This document shows positions 7,793 through 15,456 of a stretch of DNA of 64,000 nt, one piece after another. Source of the stretch: DASPMP01 sp035758925. GTDB taxonomy: Bacteria; Gemmatimonadota; Gemmatimonadetes; Gemmatimonadales; Gemmatimonadaceae. Position 1 is the first letter of the stretch. The number at the start of each line of letters is the position of its first letter. A model generated the notes under the pieces. The model was not told the DNA's origin, did not search any database, and saw nothing but the letters and a program-made list of their open reading frames with translations. The position numbers and the translations under genes are program-made. The DNA lies in assembly GCA_035758925.1 (NCBI GenBank), contig DASTVV010000094.1, positions 11,099-75,098 of the forward strand, written 5' to 3'.

Positions 7793-8059
7793 ATGCCTAC
7801 ACGAACGATGACCGTCGCCGGCAAGACGTGGCTGGTGTTCCCCTCGGGTCGCGTCACCCAGTACGACCGCGACGAGTTTGCGGTGCTGTTCGTGACGCAC
7901 GCGGATGGCAAGCGCGTCGTTCGCGTGACGCGCTACTCACCACTCGGAGCGCGCTCGCGCGAGCGGTCGCTGGCGGAGATGCCGGACAGCGAGCTGCTGC
8001 GCTTGTTCGAAGCGTCCCAGCCGGGCGAGACGAGCCCCGAGGCGGATTACGCGTCGTGA
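7793..8059 (+). CDS. Small protein, function unknown
   Basis: An 88-residue soluble protein from ATG 7793 (MPTRTMTVAGKTWLVFPSGR). It has alternating short hydrophobic strands in the first half (WLVFPSG, FAVLFVTH, RVVRVTRYSPLG) and an acidic C-terminus. The stop overlaps the GTG of the PHP-domain gene (GTGA), a sign of coupling. No family recognised. Confidence 0.65.
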   Translation: MPTRTMTVAGKTWLVFPSGRVTQYDRDEFAVLFVTHADGKRVVRVTRYSPLGARSRERSLAEMPDSELLRLFEASQPGETSPEADYAS

Positions 8060-8928
8060 GTGATTCCTCGTTGGCGGGCGCGGAAAGGCTCGATGAGTTC
8101 GTGGATCTGCACATGCATTCCACGGCGTCGGATGGAGCGCTGCCTCCGGCGAAGGTGATCGCCGCGGCTCGTGCCGCTCGCCTTGGCGCCGTGTCGCTCA
8201 CCGATCACGACACCACTGCTGGACTGGCGGAGGCGCGCGCGGCCGGCGCGCAACACGGCATACGCGTGATCAATGGCGTGGAGCTCAGCGCCGTGGAGGA
8301 CGATACCGAGACGCACATTCTCGGGCTTCACCTGAGCGAGCTCAATGAGCTGGAGCATCGACTGTCCGGCCTTCGGGAGATGCGCATGGGCAGGGCGATG
8401 CGCATGGTGGAGCGCCTGGAGTCACTCGGCGTGTCGATCACCTTCGAGGCGGTCCTCGCGCAGGCCGCTGGCGGCGCCGTCGGTCGTCCGCATGTCGCGC
8501 GCGCGCTCATCGCCGCCGGTCACGCCGGGGATTTTCGCGAGGCGTTCGAACGCTGGCTCGGGAATGGCAAGCCCGCGTTCGTCGCCAAGGACCGGCTGCC
8601 ACTGGCGGAAGCCATTGGACTGATTCGCCGGGCGGGCGGTCTCGCCATCCTCGCGCATCCCGGTTCGCAGGGCACGCGCGAACGCATCGCGGCCCTCGCG
8701 GCCCTCGGGCTGGACGGCGTCGAGGTGCTCCATCCGGGGCACAGCTGGGACGACGCGCAGCGACTCGACAGCCTCGCCGGGGAATTCGATCTCGTCCGAA
8801 GCGGCGGATCCGATTGGCACGGCAGCTCCGACGGATCCCGCTCGCTGGGGATGATGCGCGTGCCGTCCACGTGGCTGGCAGCGCAGGACGCACGCGTCGC
8901 CGCGCGGGGCTCGCGGCGCGTCGCGTGA
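8056..8928 (+). CDS. PHP-domain phosphoesterase (YciV/RNase AM-like)
   Basis: A 290-residue metal-dependent phosphoesterase. The PHP signature begins DLHMHSTASDG (H19, H21), continues with SLTDHDTT (D50-H51-D52) and the glutamate in NGVELSA, and finishes with ILAHPGSQ and GGSDWHG. Size and motif order resemble the YciV family, which removes 5' nucleotides from RNA or hydrolyses 3',5'-nucleotide bisphosphates; histidinol phosphatase is less likely. The GTG at 8056 overlaps the stop of the preceding gene. Confidence 0.82.
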   Translation: MSDSSLAGAERLDEFVDLHMHSTASDGALPPAKVIAAARAARLGAVSLTDHDTTAGLAEARAAGAQHGIRVINGVELSAVEDDTETHILGLHLSELNELEHRLSGLREMRMGRAMRMVERLESLGVSITFEAVLAQAAGGAVGRPHVARALIAAGHAGDFREAFERWLGNGKPAFVAKDRLPLAEAIGLIRRAGGLAILAHPGSQGTRERIAALAALGLDGVEVLHPGHSWDDAQRLDSLAGEFDLVRSGGSDWHGSSDGSRSLGMMRVPSTWLAAQDARVAARGSRRVA

Positions 8929-8935
8929 AGCGCCT

Positions 8936-9670
8936 ATGGAACTGCGCGATAAGGTTGCGCTGGTCACTGGTGCCGGCAAGCGCGTCGGGCGAGCCCTGGC
9001 GCTCGCGCTCGCGGAGCGCGGCGCGACTCTAGCGGTCCACTACAACGAGACCGCCAAGGGCGCGCAGGAGGTCGTCGATGCGATCGCCGGCGGTACGCGC
9101 GGTCGCGCACAGGCGTTCGGTGGGGATCTCACCCGCGCGGAGGAACCGTCCCGCCTGATCCAGCGCGTGGTCGACGCGTACGGCACGCTCGACGTTCTGG
9201 TGAACTCCGCGGCGCTCATGGCTCGAACGCCGTTCGGCACGGTGGACCCGGCCGACTGGGATCGCATGTTCGCGCTCAACTTGCGCGCGCCGTTTCTCCT
9301 TTCGCAGGCCGCAGCGCCACACTTGAAGCGGTCGCGCGGGGTGATCATCAACATCGCGGACCTCTCTGCGTTCGAGACCTGGCCCGCGTACATCCCGCAC
9401 GGGCTCACGAAGAGTGGCGTCGTCCACCTGACACGGTCCCTCGCCCACGTGCTCGCGCCGGAAGTGCGCGTCAATGGCATCGCGCCGGGAACGGTGCTGC
9501 TGCCCGAGAACTTCAGCGCCGCCGAAGCGGAGCATCTCCGGACCACGACCCCTTTGCAACGTCAGGGCACACCTGGCGACGTCGCCTCGGCGATGCTCTT
9601 CCTCCTCGACGCCGAATACATTACCGGGGAGACGATCATCGTTGACGGTGGGCGGCACGTTCGCCGCTAG
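8936..9670 (+). CDS. Short-chain dehydrogenase, pteridine-reductase-like, with His in place of catalytic Tyr
   Basis: A 244-residue Rossmann enzyme. The cofactor loop TGAGKRVG (11-18) has a basic residue that suggests NADPH, and N115 sits at the usual helix-4 Asn position. The catalytic region aligns with pteridine reductases, which use Asp-x12-Tyr-x3-Lys: here D142 is followed by H155 and K159, so the general-acid Tyr is His. The nearest tyrosine is Y152, three residues earlier. The overall fold is intact, so the protein is probably made and folded. It may be a diverged reductase or a binding protein. Confidence 0.8.
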   Translation: MELRDKVALVTGAGKRVGRALALALAERGATLAVHYNETAKGAQEVVDAIAGGTRGRAQAFGGDLTRAEEPSRLIQRVVDAYGTLDVLVNSAALMARTPFGTVDPADWDRMFALNLRAPFLLSQAAAPHLKRSRGVIINIADLSAFETWPAYIPHGLTKSGVVHLTRSLAHVLAPEVRVNGIAPGTVLLPENFSAAEAEHLRTTTPLQRQGTPGDVASAMLFLLDAEYITGETIIVDGGRHVRR

Positions 9671-9681
9671 AGAGGCACGCC

Positions 9682-10671
9682 TTGGGCAAAACGTTCGAGC
9701 ATGAAGTCGTGATCATCGGGGCCGGTCCGGCCGGCATGTGCGCCGCCATGTACGCGGGTCGTGCGATGCTGGACGCCGTGGTCCTCGAGCGCGGATTGCC
9801 GGGAGGCGAGCTGCTGAACACGGAGCTCGTCGAAGACTATCCCGGCTTCGAGCACATCCTCGGCCGCGAGCTCGCGGACAAGTTCGCGGACCACGCGGCC
9901 AAGTTCGGCGCCAAGTTCAAGAACGGCGTGACCGTCACCACGCTGCGCAAGCGCGACGACGGAATGTTCGAGACCATCACCGACGAGGGCGATGTCTATC
10001 TCTCGCCCACCGCGATCATCACGGCCGGTGGCACGCCGGTGAAGCTCGGCATTCCCGGGGAACTCGAGTACGCCGGCAAGGGCGTCTCGTACTGCGCGAT
10101 TTGCGATGGCGCATTTTTCCGCAATCAGACGATCGCGGTGGTTGGCGGTGGCGACGCCGCGGCGGAGGAATCGGACTTTCTCACGCGGTACGCCAGCAAG
10201 GTCTACCTCATCCATCGGCGCGACGAGCTGCGTGCGTCGAAAATCCTGCAACAGCGAGTCTTCGAGAACGACAAGATCGAGCCGATCTGGGACACGGTCG
10301 TCGAACGCGTGGATGCGAATGGCGACGGTCTCGTCAACAGCCTCCGCCTCCGCCACGTGACGACGGGCTCGATGCGCGATCTCCCGGCGACGGGACTGTT
10401 CGTCTTCATCGGCTTTCGTCCCAATACGGGCATCATCGACGGCCACGTCGACCACGACGACATGGGGTATTTGCTCACCGATACCAACATGCAGACGAGC
10501 ATCCCCGGCCTGTTTGCGGCGGGCGACGTGCGCGCCCAGCTCACCCGTCAGGTCACCACCGCGGTCGGTGACGCCACGACGGCCGCGATCGCCGCTGAGA
10601 AGTACCTCAAGGGTCTGCGCGATGGCCAGCGCGTGCCGAAGATCGAAGGCACCGGAGGCTACACGGCGTGA
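9682..10671 (+). CDS. trxB: Thioredoxin reductase
   Basis: A 329-residue FAD/NADPH flavoenzyme that reduces thioredoxin. The FAD loop GAGPAG lies at 13-18. The redox pair is C138-A-I-C141 in SYCAICDGAFF. The NADPH loop is GGGDAA (155-160), and a late FAD-binding GLFAAGDVR is present. Start is a TTG at 9682 behind GAGAGG; no better in-frame start is available. The next gene overlaps by 4 bases (GTGA). Confidence 0.93.
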   Translation: MGKTFEHEVVIIGAGPAGMCAAMYAGRAMLDAVVLERGLPGGELLNTELVEDYPGFEHILGRELADKFADHAAKFGAKFKNGVTVTTLRKRDDGMFETITDEGDVYLSPTAIITAGGTPVKLGIPGELEYAGKGVSYCAICDGAFFRNQTIAVVGGGDAAAEESDFLTRYASKVYLIHRRDELRASKILQQRVFENDKIEPIWDTVVERVDANGDGLVNSLRLRHVTTGSMRDLPATGLFVFIGFRPNTGIIDGHVDHDDMGYLLTDTNMQTSIPGLFAAGDVRAQLTRQVTTAVGDATTAAIAAEKYLKGLRDGQRVPKIEGTGGYTA

Positions 10672-11297
10672 AGATCGAGTGGGTGACTGTCGGTCCCTTT
10701 CAGGAGAACAGTTACCTGCTCAGCGATCCTGACTCGGGCAGCGGAGTCCTCATCGACCCGGGCGACGAGGCCGCGCGGATCATCCGCATGGTAGAGAAGG
10801 CCGGTGCGATGCCCGACGCGATCTGGCTGACCCACGCCCATCTCGATCACATCGGCGCCATATCTGAAATCAGGGGTCGATGGGACGTGCCGGTCTACTT
10901 GCATCCCAGCGATCTCGCACTCTATCGTCGGGCCGCCCAACAAGCGGAGGTCTACGGCTTCGCGTTCGAACAGCCCGCCGATCCGGACCGCGAGCTTGCC
11001 GACGCTGACCAGCTCCAGCTGGGCGCGCACACGGTTCGCGTCCTGCACACCCCGGGGCACTCGCCGGGCCACGTGGTGTTTCTTGCCGACGGGCTGATGG
11101 TGGGCGGCGACCTGCTGTTTTCAGGATCGATCGGCCGTACCGATCTGCCGTTCTCAAATCCGAGAGAAATGGAGACGTCGCTCGCCAAGATCGCGACGCT
11201 CGATCCCGAGATTGTCGTCTATCCGGGCCACGGGCCGCCGACCAGCATCGGCACCGAGCTGGCCACGAATCCATATTTGAATCTGAACGAGCGTTGA
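10668..11297 (+). CDS. Metallo-beta-lactamase-fold hydrolase (glyoxalase II-like)
   Basis: A 209-residue binuclear zinc hydrolase. Metal ligands are in THAHLDH (H56, H58, D60, H61), H131 in the TPGHSPGH segment, D148 in GGDLLF, and H188 in PGHGP. The compact size and motif spacing fit the YcbL type of glyoxalase II-like proteins, which hydrolyse thioesters such as S-lactoylglutathione analogues; the true substrate is open. GTG start overlaps trxB by 4 bases, consistent with a shared redox or thiol role. Confidence 0.85.
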   Translation: MKIEWVTVGPFQENSYLLSDPDSGSGVLIDPGDEAARIIRMVEKAGAMPDAIWLTHAHLDHIGAISEIRGRWDVPVYLHPSDLALYRRAAQQAEVYGFAFEQPADPDRELADADQLQLGAHTVRVLHTPGHSPGHVVFLADGLMVGGDLLFSGSIGRTDLPFSNPREMETSLAKIATLDPEIVVYPGHGPPTSIGTELATNPYLNLNER

Positions 11298-11346
11298 CCG
11301 GTGGCGCGGCCAAGACCGCGACCGGCGACTCACCGAGGAGATCCAC

Positions 11347-12774
11347 ATGACGTCCAGCCATCGCATCGAAAAGGACCCGCTGGGAGAAAAGCAGGTCCCG
11401 CACAACGCCTTCTATGGCGTGCAAACCGTGCGTGCGCTCGAGAATTTTCCGATCAGCGGCCTGCGTCCGCAGGAACCGTTCGTCATCGCGCAGGTCTGGA
11501 TCAAGAAGGCCGCCGCGCTCACCCACAAGGAGACCGGCCGGCTCGATCCCAAGATCGCGGACGCGATCATCGCGGCGGCGGATGAGGTGCTCGCGGGCAA
11601 GCATCGCGACGAGTTCGTCGTGGACCCGTACCAGGCTGGTGCTGGCACGTCCCACAACATGAACGTCAACGAGGTGCTGGCGAATCGCGCGAGCGAGATA
11701 CTCGGCGGCAATCGTGGCGAGTACAAGGCGGTGCATCCGAACGACCACGTGAACATGGCGCAGAGCACCAACGACACGATTCCAACGAACATCCGGCTGG
11801 CGTGTCTGGCGCAGCTGCAACCATTCGTCACGTCATTCAAGACACTCGAGGATGCGCTGGCGAAGAAAGCGGTCGAATTCGACGACGTCGTGAAAGCGGG
11901 CCGCACGCACCTGCAGGACGCGATGCCCATTCGGTTGGGGCAGGAATTCAAGGCGTACGCCGGTTCCATCAACCGTGGCGTGCGCCGCGTCGTGGATGCC
12001 GCGGACTATCTGCGCGACCTGGGTATCGGCGGGAGTGCCGTCGGGACTGGCGTCACGGTCGAAAAGGAATACCCGGCGCTGATGAACAAGTACCTGAAGC
12101 AGATCACCGGTCTCGATCTCCGCGTCGGCGCGGATCGCATCCAGCTGATGCAGAGCATGGGCGACGTGGCCGGGTTCAGCGCCGCGTTGCGCGTGCTCGC
12201 ACTCGATCTCAGCAAGATCGCCAGCGACCTACGGTTGATGGCGATGGGGCCGCGCACCGGCATCGACGAAATCCGCCTGCCTGCGGTGCAGCCGGGTTCC
12301 TCGATCATGCCGGGGAAGGTGAATCCGTCCATTCCGGAGATGGTCAATCAGGTCTGCTTCCAGGTCATCGGGTGCGACACGACCGTGGCGATCGCCGCCG
12401 AGCATGGGCAGCTGGAGCTCAACGTGATGATGCCGATCATCGCGTTCAACGTGCTGCTTTCGATGCGAATCCTCTCGAATGCGGCGCGCGTCTTCGCCGA
12501 GAAGTGTGTGAACGGCATCGAGGCCAACCGCGAGATGAACGAGTACTGGGTCGAGCGCTCCGCGGCGCTCGCGACCGCGCTCGCGCCGCAGATCGGCTAC
12601 GCCCGCGCCGCCGAGATCAGCAAGCGTTCCGTCAAGGAGGGCATCCTGATCCGGGACTTGGTGAAGAAGGAGGGTGTCCTTCCCGACGATCAGATCGACG
12701 AAGTGCTGGACCTCAAGAAGATGACCGAGATCGGCGTCCCCGGCGGCGCGCACGGCGCAGTCGCCGCCGGCTGA
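11347..12774 (+). CDS. aspA: Aspartate ammonia-lyase (aspartase)
   Basis: A 475-residue member of the fumarase/aspartase superfamily. The family signature GSSIMPGKVNP begins at residue 317. Aspartase-type blocks include FYGVQTVRALENFPISG near the N-terminus and GAGTSHNMNVNEVLANRA. The expected reaction is L-aspartate to fumarate plus ammonia, linking amino-acid nitrogen release to the TCA cycle. Class II fumarase is the main alternative, but the N-terminal wording favours aspartase. A GAGGAG ribosome-binding site precedes the ATG. The gene ends four bases before a tandem repeat array. Confidence 0.85.
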   Translation: MTSSHRIEKDPLGEKQVPHNAFYGVQTVRALENFPISGLRPQEPFVIAQVWIKKAAALTHKETGRLDPKIADAIIAAADEVLAGKHRDEFVVDPYQAGAGTSHNMNVNEVLANRASEILGGNRGEYKAVHPNDHVNMAQSTNDTIPTNIRLACLAQLQPFVTSFKTLEDALAKKAVEFDDVVKAGRTHLQDAMPIRLGQEFKAYAGSINRGVRRVVDAADYLRDLGIGGSAVGTGVTVEKEYPALMNKYLKQITGLDLRVGADRIQLMQSMGDVAGFSAALRVLALDLSKIASDLRLMAMGPRTGIDEIRLPAVQPGSSIMPGKVNPSIPEMVNQVCFQVIGCDTTVAIAAEHGQLELNVMMPIIAFNVLLSMRILSNAARVFAEKCVNGIEANREMNEYWVERSAALATALAPQIGYARAAEISKRSVKEGILIRDLVKKEGVLPDDQIDEVLDLKKMTEIGVPGGAHGAVAAG

Positions 12775-12777
12775 CGG

Positions 12778-12855
12778 AACCCGTCAACCCGTCAACCCGT
12801 CAACCCGTCAACCCGTCAACCCGTCAACCCGTCAACCCGTCAACCCGTCAACCCG
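12778..12855. repeat. Tandem array of an 8-bp unit, AACCCGTC, about 9.75 copies
   Basis: Nine perfect copies of AACCCGTC are followed by a partial AACCCG, filling the space between the aspA stop (12774) and a promoter-like sequence at 12865. There is no divergence between copies, which suggests recent expansion by slippage. The unit is not a multiple of three and lies outside coding sequence. Array length probably varies among strains. Confidence 0.97.
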
Positions 12856-12864
12856 CTTCTGTCC

Positions 12865-12893
12865 TTGTTGATTTCGTCGCGTCTCCCTATCGT
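12865..12893 (+). promoter_or_regulatory. Candidate promoter giving a leaderless transcript for the Rrf2 regulator
   Basis: TTGTTG (12865-12870), a 17-base spacer and TATCGT (12888-12893). The expected start of transcription, about 7 bases beyond the -10, falls on the GTG start codon at 12900. No ribosome-binding site precedes that codon, which fits a leaderless mRNA. Confidence 0.45.
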
Positions 12894-12899
12894 CCACGT

Positions 12900-13394
12900 G
12901 TGCGCATAACCACACTCGCGGAATACGGCGTCATCTGTGCGCTCCACCTGGCCAAGCGGGTTGGAGAGGGTCCGGTGACCGGTCGGGACATCGCGGAGCG
13001 CGAGCGTCTGCCGGTGGACTACGTGGAACAGATCCTCATCCGGTTGCGGCGCGCTGGCATTGTGGCGAGCACGCGCGGCGCGCATGGCGGGTACAAGCTG
13101 GCCCGCGATCCGCGCGAGGTCTCTGTGCGAGACGTCATCGCCGCGTCGGAGTTGCAGACCTTCGACCTGCACTGCGTGTCGCACCCGGTCGAGGAGGAGC
13201 GCTGTTCCGCGTCGCACGCGTGCAGCATCCGTCCCGTGTGGGTGATGTTGCAGCAGAGAATCGATGCCGTGCTCGACGGCGTTCGCCTGTCCGACCTCCT
13301 GTTCGAGGAGAGTGAGGTGCGCGAGCGCGTCGGCCTGACGGCCAGAGAAGCACCGGCCGGCCCGCGAGGGCTCCCGGTTCTTCAGTTGCGCTGA
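12900..13394 (+). CDS. Rrf2-family transcriptional regulator, probable Fe-S sensor
   Basis: A 164-residue protein starting V-R-I-T-T-L-A-E-Y-G, the typical N-terminus of Rrf2/IscR/NsrR proteins. The winged helix-turn-helix spans residues 1-70, with the wing in STRGAHGGYKLAR. Three cysteines follow at 92, 102 and 108, matching the cluster-ligand region of IscR and NsrR, although the first spacing (nine residues) is longer than IscR's five. It therefore probably binds an iron-sulfur cluster and responds to iron, oxygen or nitric oxide. The frame is open far upstream as a shadow of aspA, so start choice rests on the family N-terminus. Confidence 0.85.
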   Translation: MRITTLAEYGVICALHLAKRVGEGPVTGRDIAERERLPVDYVEQILIRLRRAGIVASTRGAHGGYKLARDPREVSVRDVIAASELQTFDLHCVSHPVEEERCSASHACSIRPVWVMLQQRIDAVLDGVRLSDLLFEESEVRERVGLTAREAPAGPRGLPVLQLR

Positions 13395-13407
13395 CGGCGA
13401 GGCGCGG

Positions 13408-13968
13408 GTGGCGCTCTTCAAGCGGTGGCTCGCGGCGCGCCAGCTACAGCGCAAAGCGGGTCAGTTCGTCACCGGCCTGCTGGCCGAGCCGTCTACCGAC
13501 GATACCGTCTGGCTGGCGCGCGTAGCGACGAAAGGCGATGAGGATCACGCGTGCTGGGAGCTGCGATATGCACGTCGCGCCATCGGCCTGCTGGTCGCAC
13601 AACGCGACGCACTGGACGATCGCACCAGCTCGCTCGTCGCGCGTGCGCTGAGCGGTGCGTTCGAGCGCGACGATCGCATTGATCGCGAGCGGCGGGACCT
13701 GGCCGAGCGGCAATTCAACGCGCGCCTCAGCGCGTACCGCGACGCGCTCGGCGCGCGCGTGGCCGACTCGGCGGTTCGCCTGGGGCAGACTCTGCTGGCG
13801 TTCGCCGGCGGCTCGTTCCGCGACGTCGACGACAACGTGCGCCGCGCTGGCGAGGTCATCAGCGGCTACGAGGAGGAGGCACACGAGTCGCTGCGAGCCG
13901 TGTTCGGCTCAGCGGCGCTCCCGGAACACGTGCCGCCGTCGGCGTGGACGCGCGGCGCGGCCACCTGA
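13408..13968 (+). CDS. Protein of unknown function, mostly helical
   Basis: A 186-residue soluble protein from GTG 13408, beginning MALFKRWLAARQLQRKAGQF. It is rich in Arg, Ala and Asp, with long predicted helices (for example RIDRERRDLAERQFNARLSAYRDAL) and no signal peptide, membrane segment or metal motif. It lies 13 bases after the Rrf2 gene and may be co-transcribed with it. I do not recognise a family. Codon use looks like its neighbours. Confidence 0.6.
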   Translation: MALFKRWLAARQLQRKAGQFVTGLLAEPSTDDTVWLARVATKGDEDHACWELRYARRAIGLLVAQRDALDDRTSSLVARALSGAFERDDRIDRERRDLAERQFNARLSAYRDALGARVADSAVRLGQTLLAFAGGSFRDVDDNVRRAGEVISGYEEEAHESLRAVFGSAALPEHVPPSAWTRGAAT

Positions 13969-13982
13969 CGAGGGACCCGCAG

Positions 13983-14066
13983 TGCCGAAGGGGGGACTCG
14001 AACCCCCACGGGCTATCGCCCACTGCGCCCTGAACGCAGCGCGTCTACCAATTCCACCACTTCGGC
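13983..14066 (-). tRNA. tRNA-Leu (anticodon CAG)
   Basis: The minus strand folds as a long-variable-arm tRNA. Acceptor GCCGAAG pairs with CTTCGGC, the D-arm region reads TGGTGGAATTGGTAGACGC, the anticodon loop TTCAGGG gives CAG, and a T-arm has GGGGGTTCGAGTCCCCC. The variable arm is GTGGGCGATAGCCC. The discriminator is A at 13983, as expected for leucine. The CCA end is not encoded (next bases are CTG), so it must be added enzymatically. Confidence 0.96.
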
Positions 14067-14076
14067 GGGGAGAAGC

Positions 14077-14105
14077 AACGTACTTTTCACCCTAGGTAAA
14101 GTCAA
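14077..14105 (-). promoter_or_regulatory. Promoter of the tRNA-Leu gene
   Basis: Read on the minus strand: TTGACT (14105-14100), a 17-base spacer, TACGTT (14082-14077), then 10 bases to the first base of the tRNA. The match to a sigma-70 promoter and its position are both good. Confidence 0.6.
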
Positions 14106-14119
14106 CGCAGATCGGCACT

Positions 14120-14593
14120 TTGACGCAAAAGGACTCCCCGGACTCCGATAGAATTTCGGTTGCGCGGAACAAGCGCGCCCGCTTCGATTATCACTTGCTG
14201 GAGACGTTCGAGGCGGGGATCGCATTGACCGGCACCGAGGTGAAGTCGCTGCGGGACGGAAAGGCCAGCATCGCCGACGCCTACGGCATCGTTCGTGACG
14301 GCGAGATCTTCCTGCTGAACTCACACATCCAGCCGTATGAGAAGGGTGGGTATGTGAATCACGAGCCGACGCGCAACCGCAAGCTGTTGCTCCACCGACG
14401 GGAAATCCGTCGTTTGATCGGAGCGGTCGAGCGGCAGGGCCTCACGCTCATTCCATTGGAGCTGTACTTCAAGAAGGGCAGGGCCAAGGTGGCGCTGGCG
14501 CTCGCGAAGGGAAAGAAGCTGCACGACAAACGTGACACGGAACGACAACGAGACGCCGAGCGCGAGATGGCGCGAGTGAGTCGGATGCGATGA
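14120..14593 (+). CDS. smpB: SsrA-binding protein SmpB
   Basis: A 157-residue tmRNA partner needed for trans-translation, the rescue of stalled ribosomes. Family landmarks are FDYHLLETFEAGIALTGTEVKSLRDGKAS, then LLNSHIQPYEKGGYVNHEP, and the basic C-terminal tail with KKGRAKVALALAKGKKLHDKRD. The start appears to be TTG 14120 with no clear ribosome-binding site. The next gene overlaps by 4 bases (ATGA). No ssrA (tmRNA) gene is visible nearby. Confidence 0.95.
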   Translation: MTQKDSPDSDRISVARNKRARFDYHLLETFEAGIALTGTEVKSLRDGKASIADAYGIVRDGEIFLLNSHIQPYEKGGYVNHEPTRNRKLLLHRREIRRLIGAVERQGLTLIPLELYFKKGRAKVALALAKGKKLHDKRDTERQRDAEREMARVSRMR

Positions 14594-15456
14594 TGCTGAC
14601 AGCCCTGCTGGCCGCCGCACTGCAAACGGGATCGCTCCCCGTGCAATCCGTCGTGCGCCCCGGGACGAGCGTGATGAGTGATCGCGACGCGGCCGCGGCG
14701 CGCCGGCGTTCGCCGAAATCGCAGCCGCGCGTCGTCGTGGATGCCGGTCACGGCGGCGTCGATGTCGGTGGCCCCATGCGCATGGGCGATCGGCTGCACG
14801 AGAAGGACATCACGCTCCAGGTCGCGCTCAAGCTCGGCGACGCCCTGCGTCAGCACGGACTCGATGTCGTCTACACCCGCACGCGCGACACCCTCATTGC
14901 GTTGGCGGATCGCGGCAAGATCGCCAACCAGGCGGGCGGCGACGTATTCATCTCGATCCACGTCAATGCCGCGAACCCGAGGTGGCAGAGCCCCGGTTCG
15001 GCGCGTGGCTTCGAGACGTACTTTCTCGCCGACGCAAAGACGGATGACGCCCGCCGCGTCGAGGAGATGGAAAACGAGTCGGTCCGCTTCGAGACGACGG
15101 ACAACGTCGCGTCGGACGATCCGCTCAATTTCATCCTGAGCGACATGAAGCAGAATGAGCACCTGCGTGAATCGTCGGACCTCGCGGACATCGTCCAGAA
15201 GCACCTGGGACCGGTGCACCCTGGTCCCAGCCGCGGCGTGAAGCAGGCCGGGTTCCGCGTGCTCGTGAATTCGTTCATGCCCGCGGTGCTCGTCGAGCTT
15301 GGCTTCGGGACGAACGCGTCGGAAGCGGAATTCCTCGCCTCGCCGTCGAAGCAGCGGGCGATGGCGCGCGCCATCGCCGACGCGACGGCAGAGTACCTGG
15401 CCCGGTATCAGCGCCGGGTTGGCGGCGGAGGCGGTGCGTCCAGCGGACATGAGTGA
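14590..15456 (+). CDS. N-acetylmuramoyl-L-alanine amidase (Amidase_3)
   Basis: A 288-residue zinc amidase that cuts the bond between muramic acid and the peptide stem. Zinc ligands and catalytic residues are in DAGHGG (H54), LHEKDIT (E71), ISIHVNA (H124) and VELGFGTNASE near residue 240. The N-terminus has a hydrophobic segment (MLTALLAAALQTGSLPV) that probably directs export. A block of about 40 residues between strands (DAKTDDARRVEEMENESV onward) resembles the regulatory helix insert of AmiB/AmiC-type amidases. It overlaps smpB at its start and pyrD at its end. Confidence 0.9.
   Translation: MMLTALLAAALQTGSLPVQSVVRPGTSVMSDRDAAAARRRSPKSQPRVVVDAGHGGVDVGGPMRMGDRLHEKDITLQVALKLGDALRQHGLDVVYTRTRDTLIALADRGKIANQAGGDVFISIHVNAANPRWQSPGSARGFETYFLADAKTDDARRVEEMENESVRFETTDNVASDDPLNFILSDMKQNEHLRESSDLADIVQKHLGPVHPGPSRGVKQAGFRVLVNSFMPAVLVELGFGTNASEAEFLASPSKQRAMARAIADATAEYLARYQRRVGGGGGASSGHE

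Noticed and set aside
12778..12855. Repeat array considered as a CRISPR
   Set aside because: The unit is 8 bases and copies are directly adjacent with no spacers; no cas genes are present.
14067..14593. tmRNA (ssrA) gene near smpB
   Set aside because: No tRNA-Ala-like ends or tag-peptide frame are visible; the only RNA gene there is the minus-strand tRNA-Leu.
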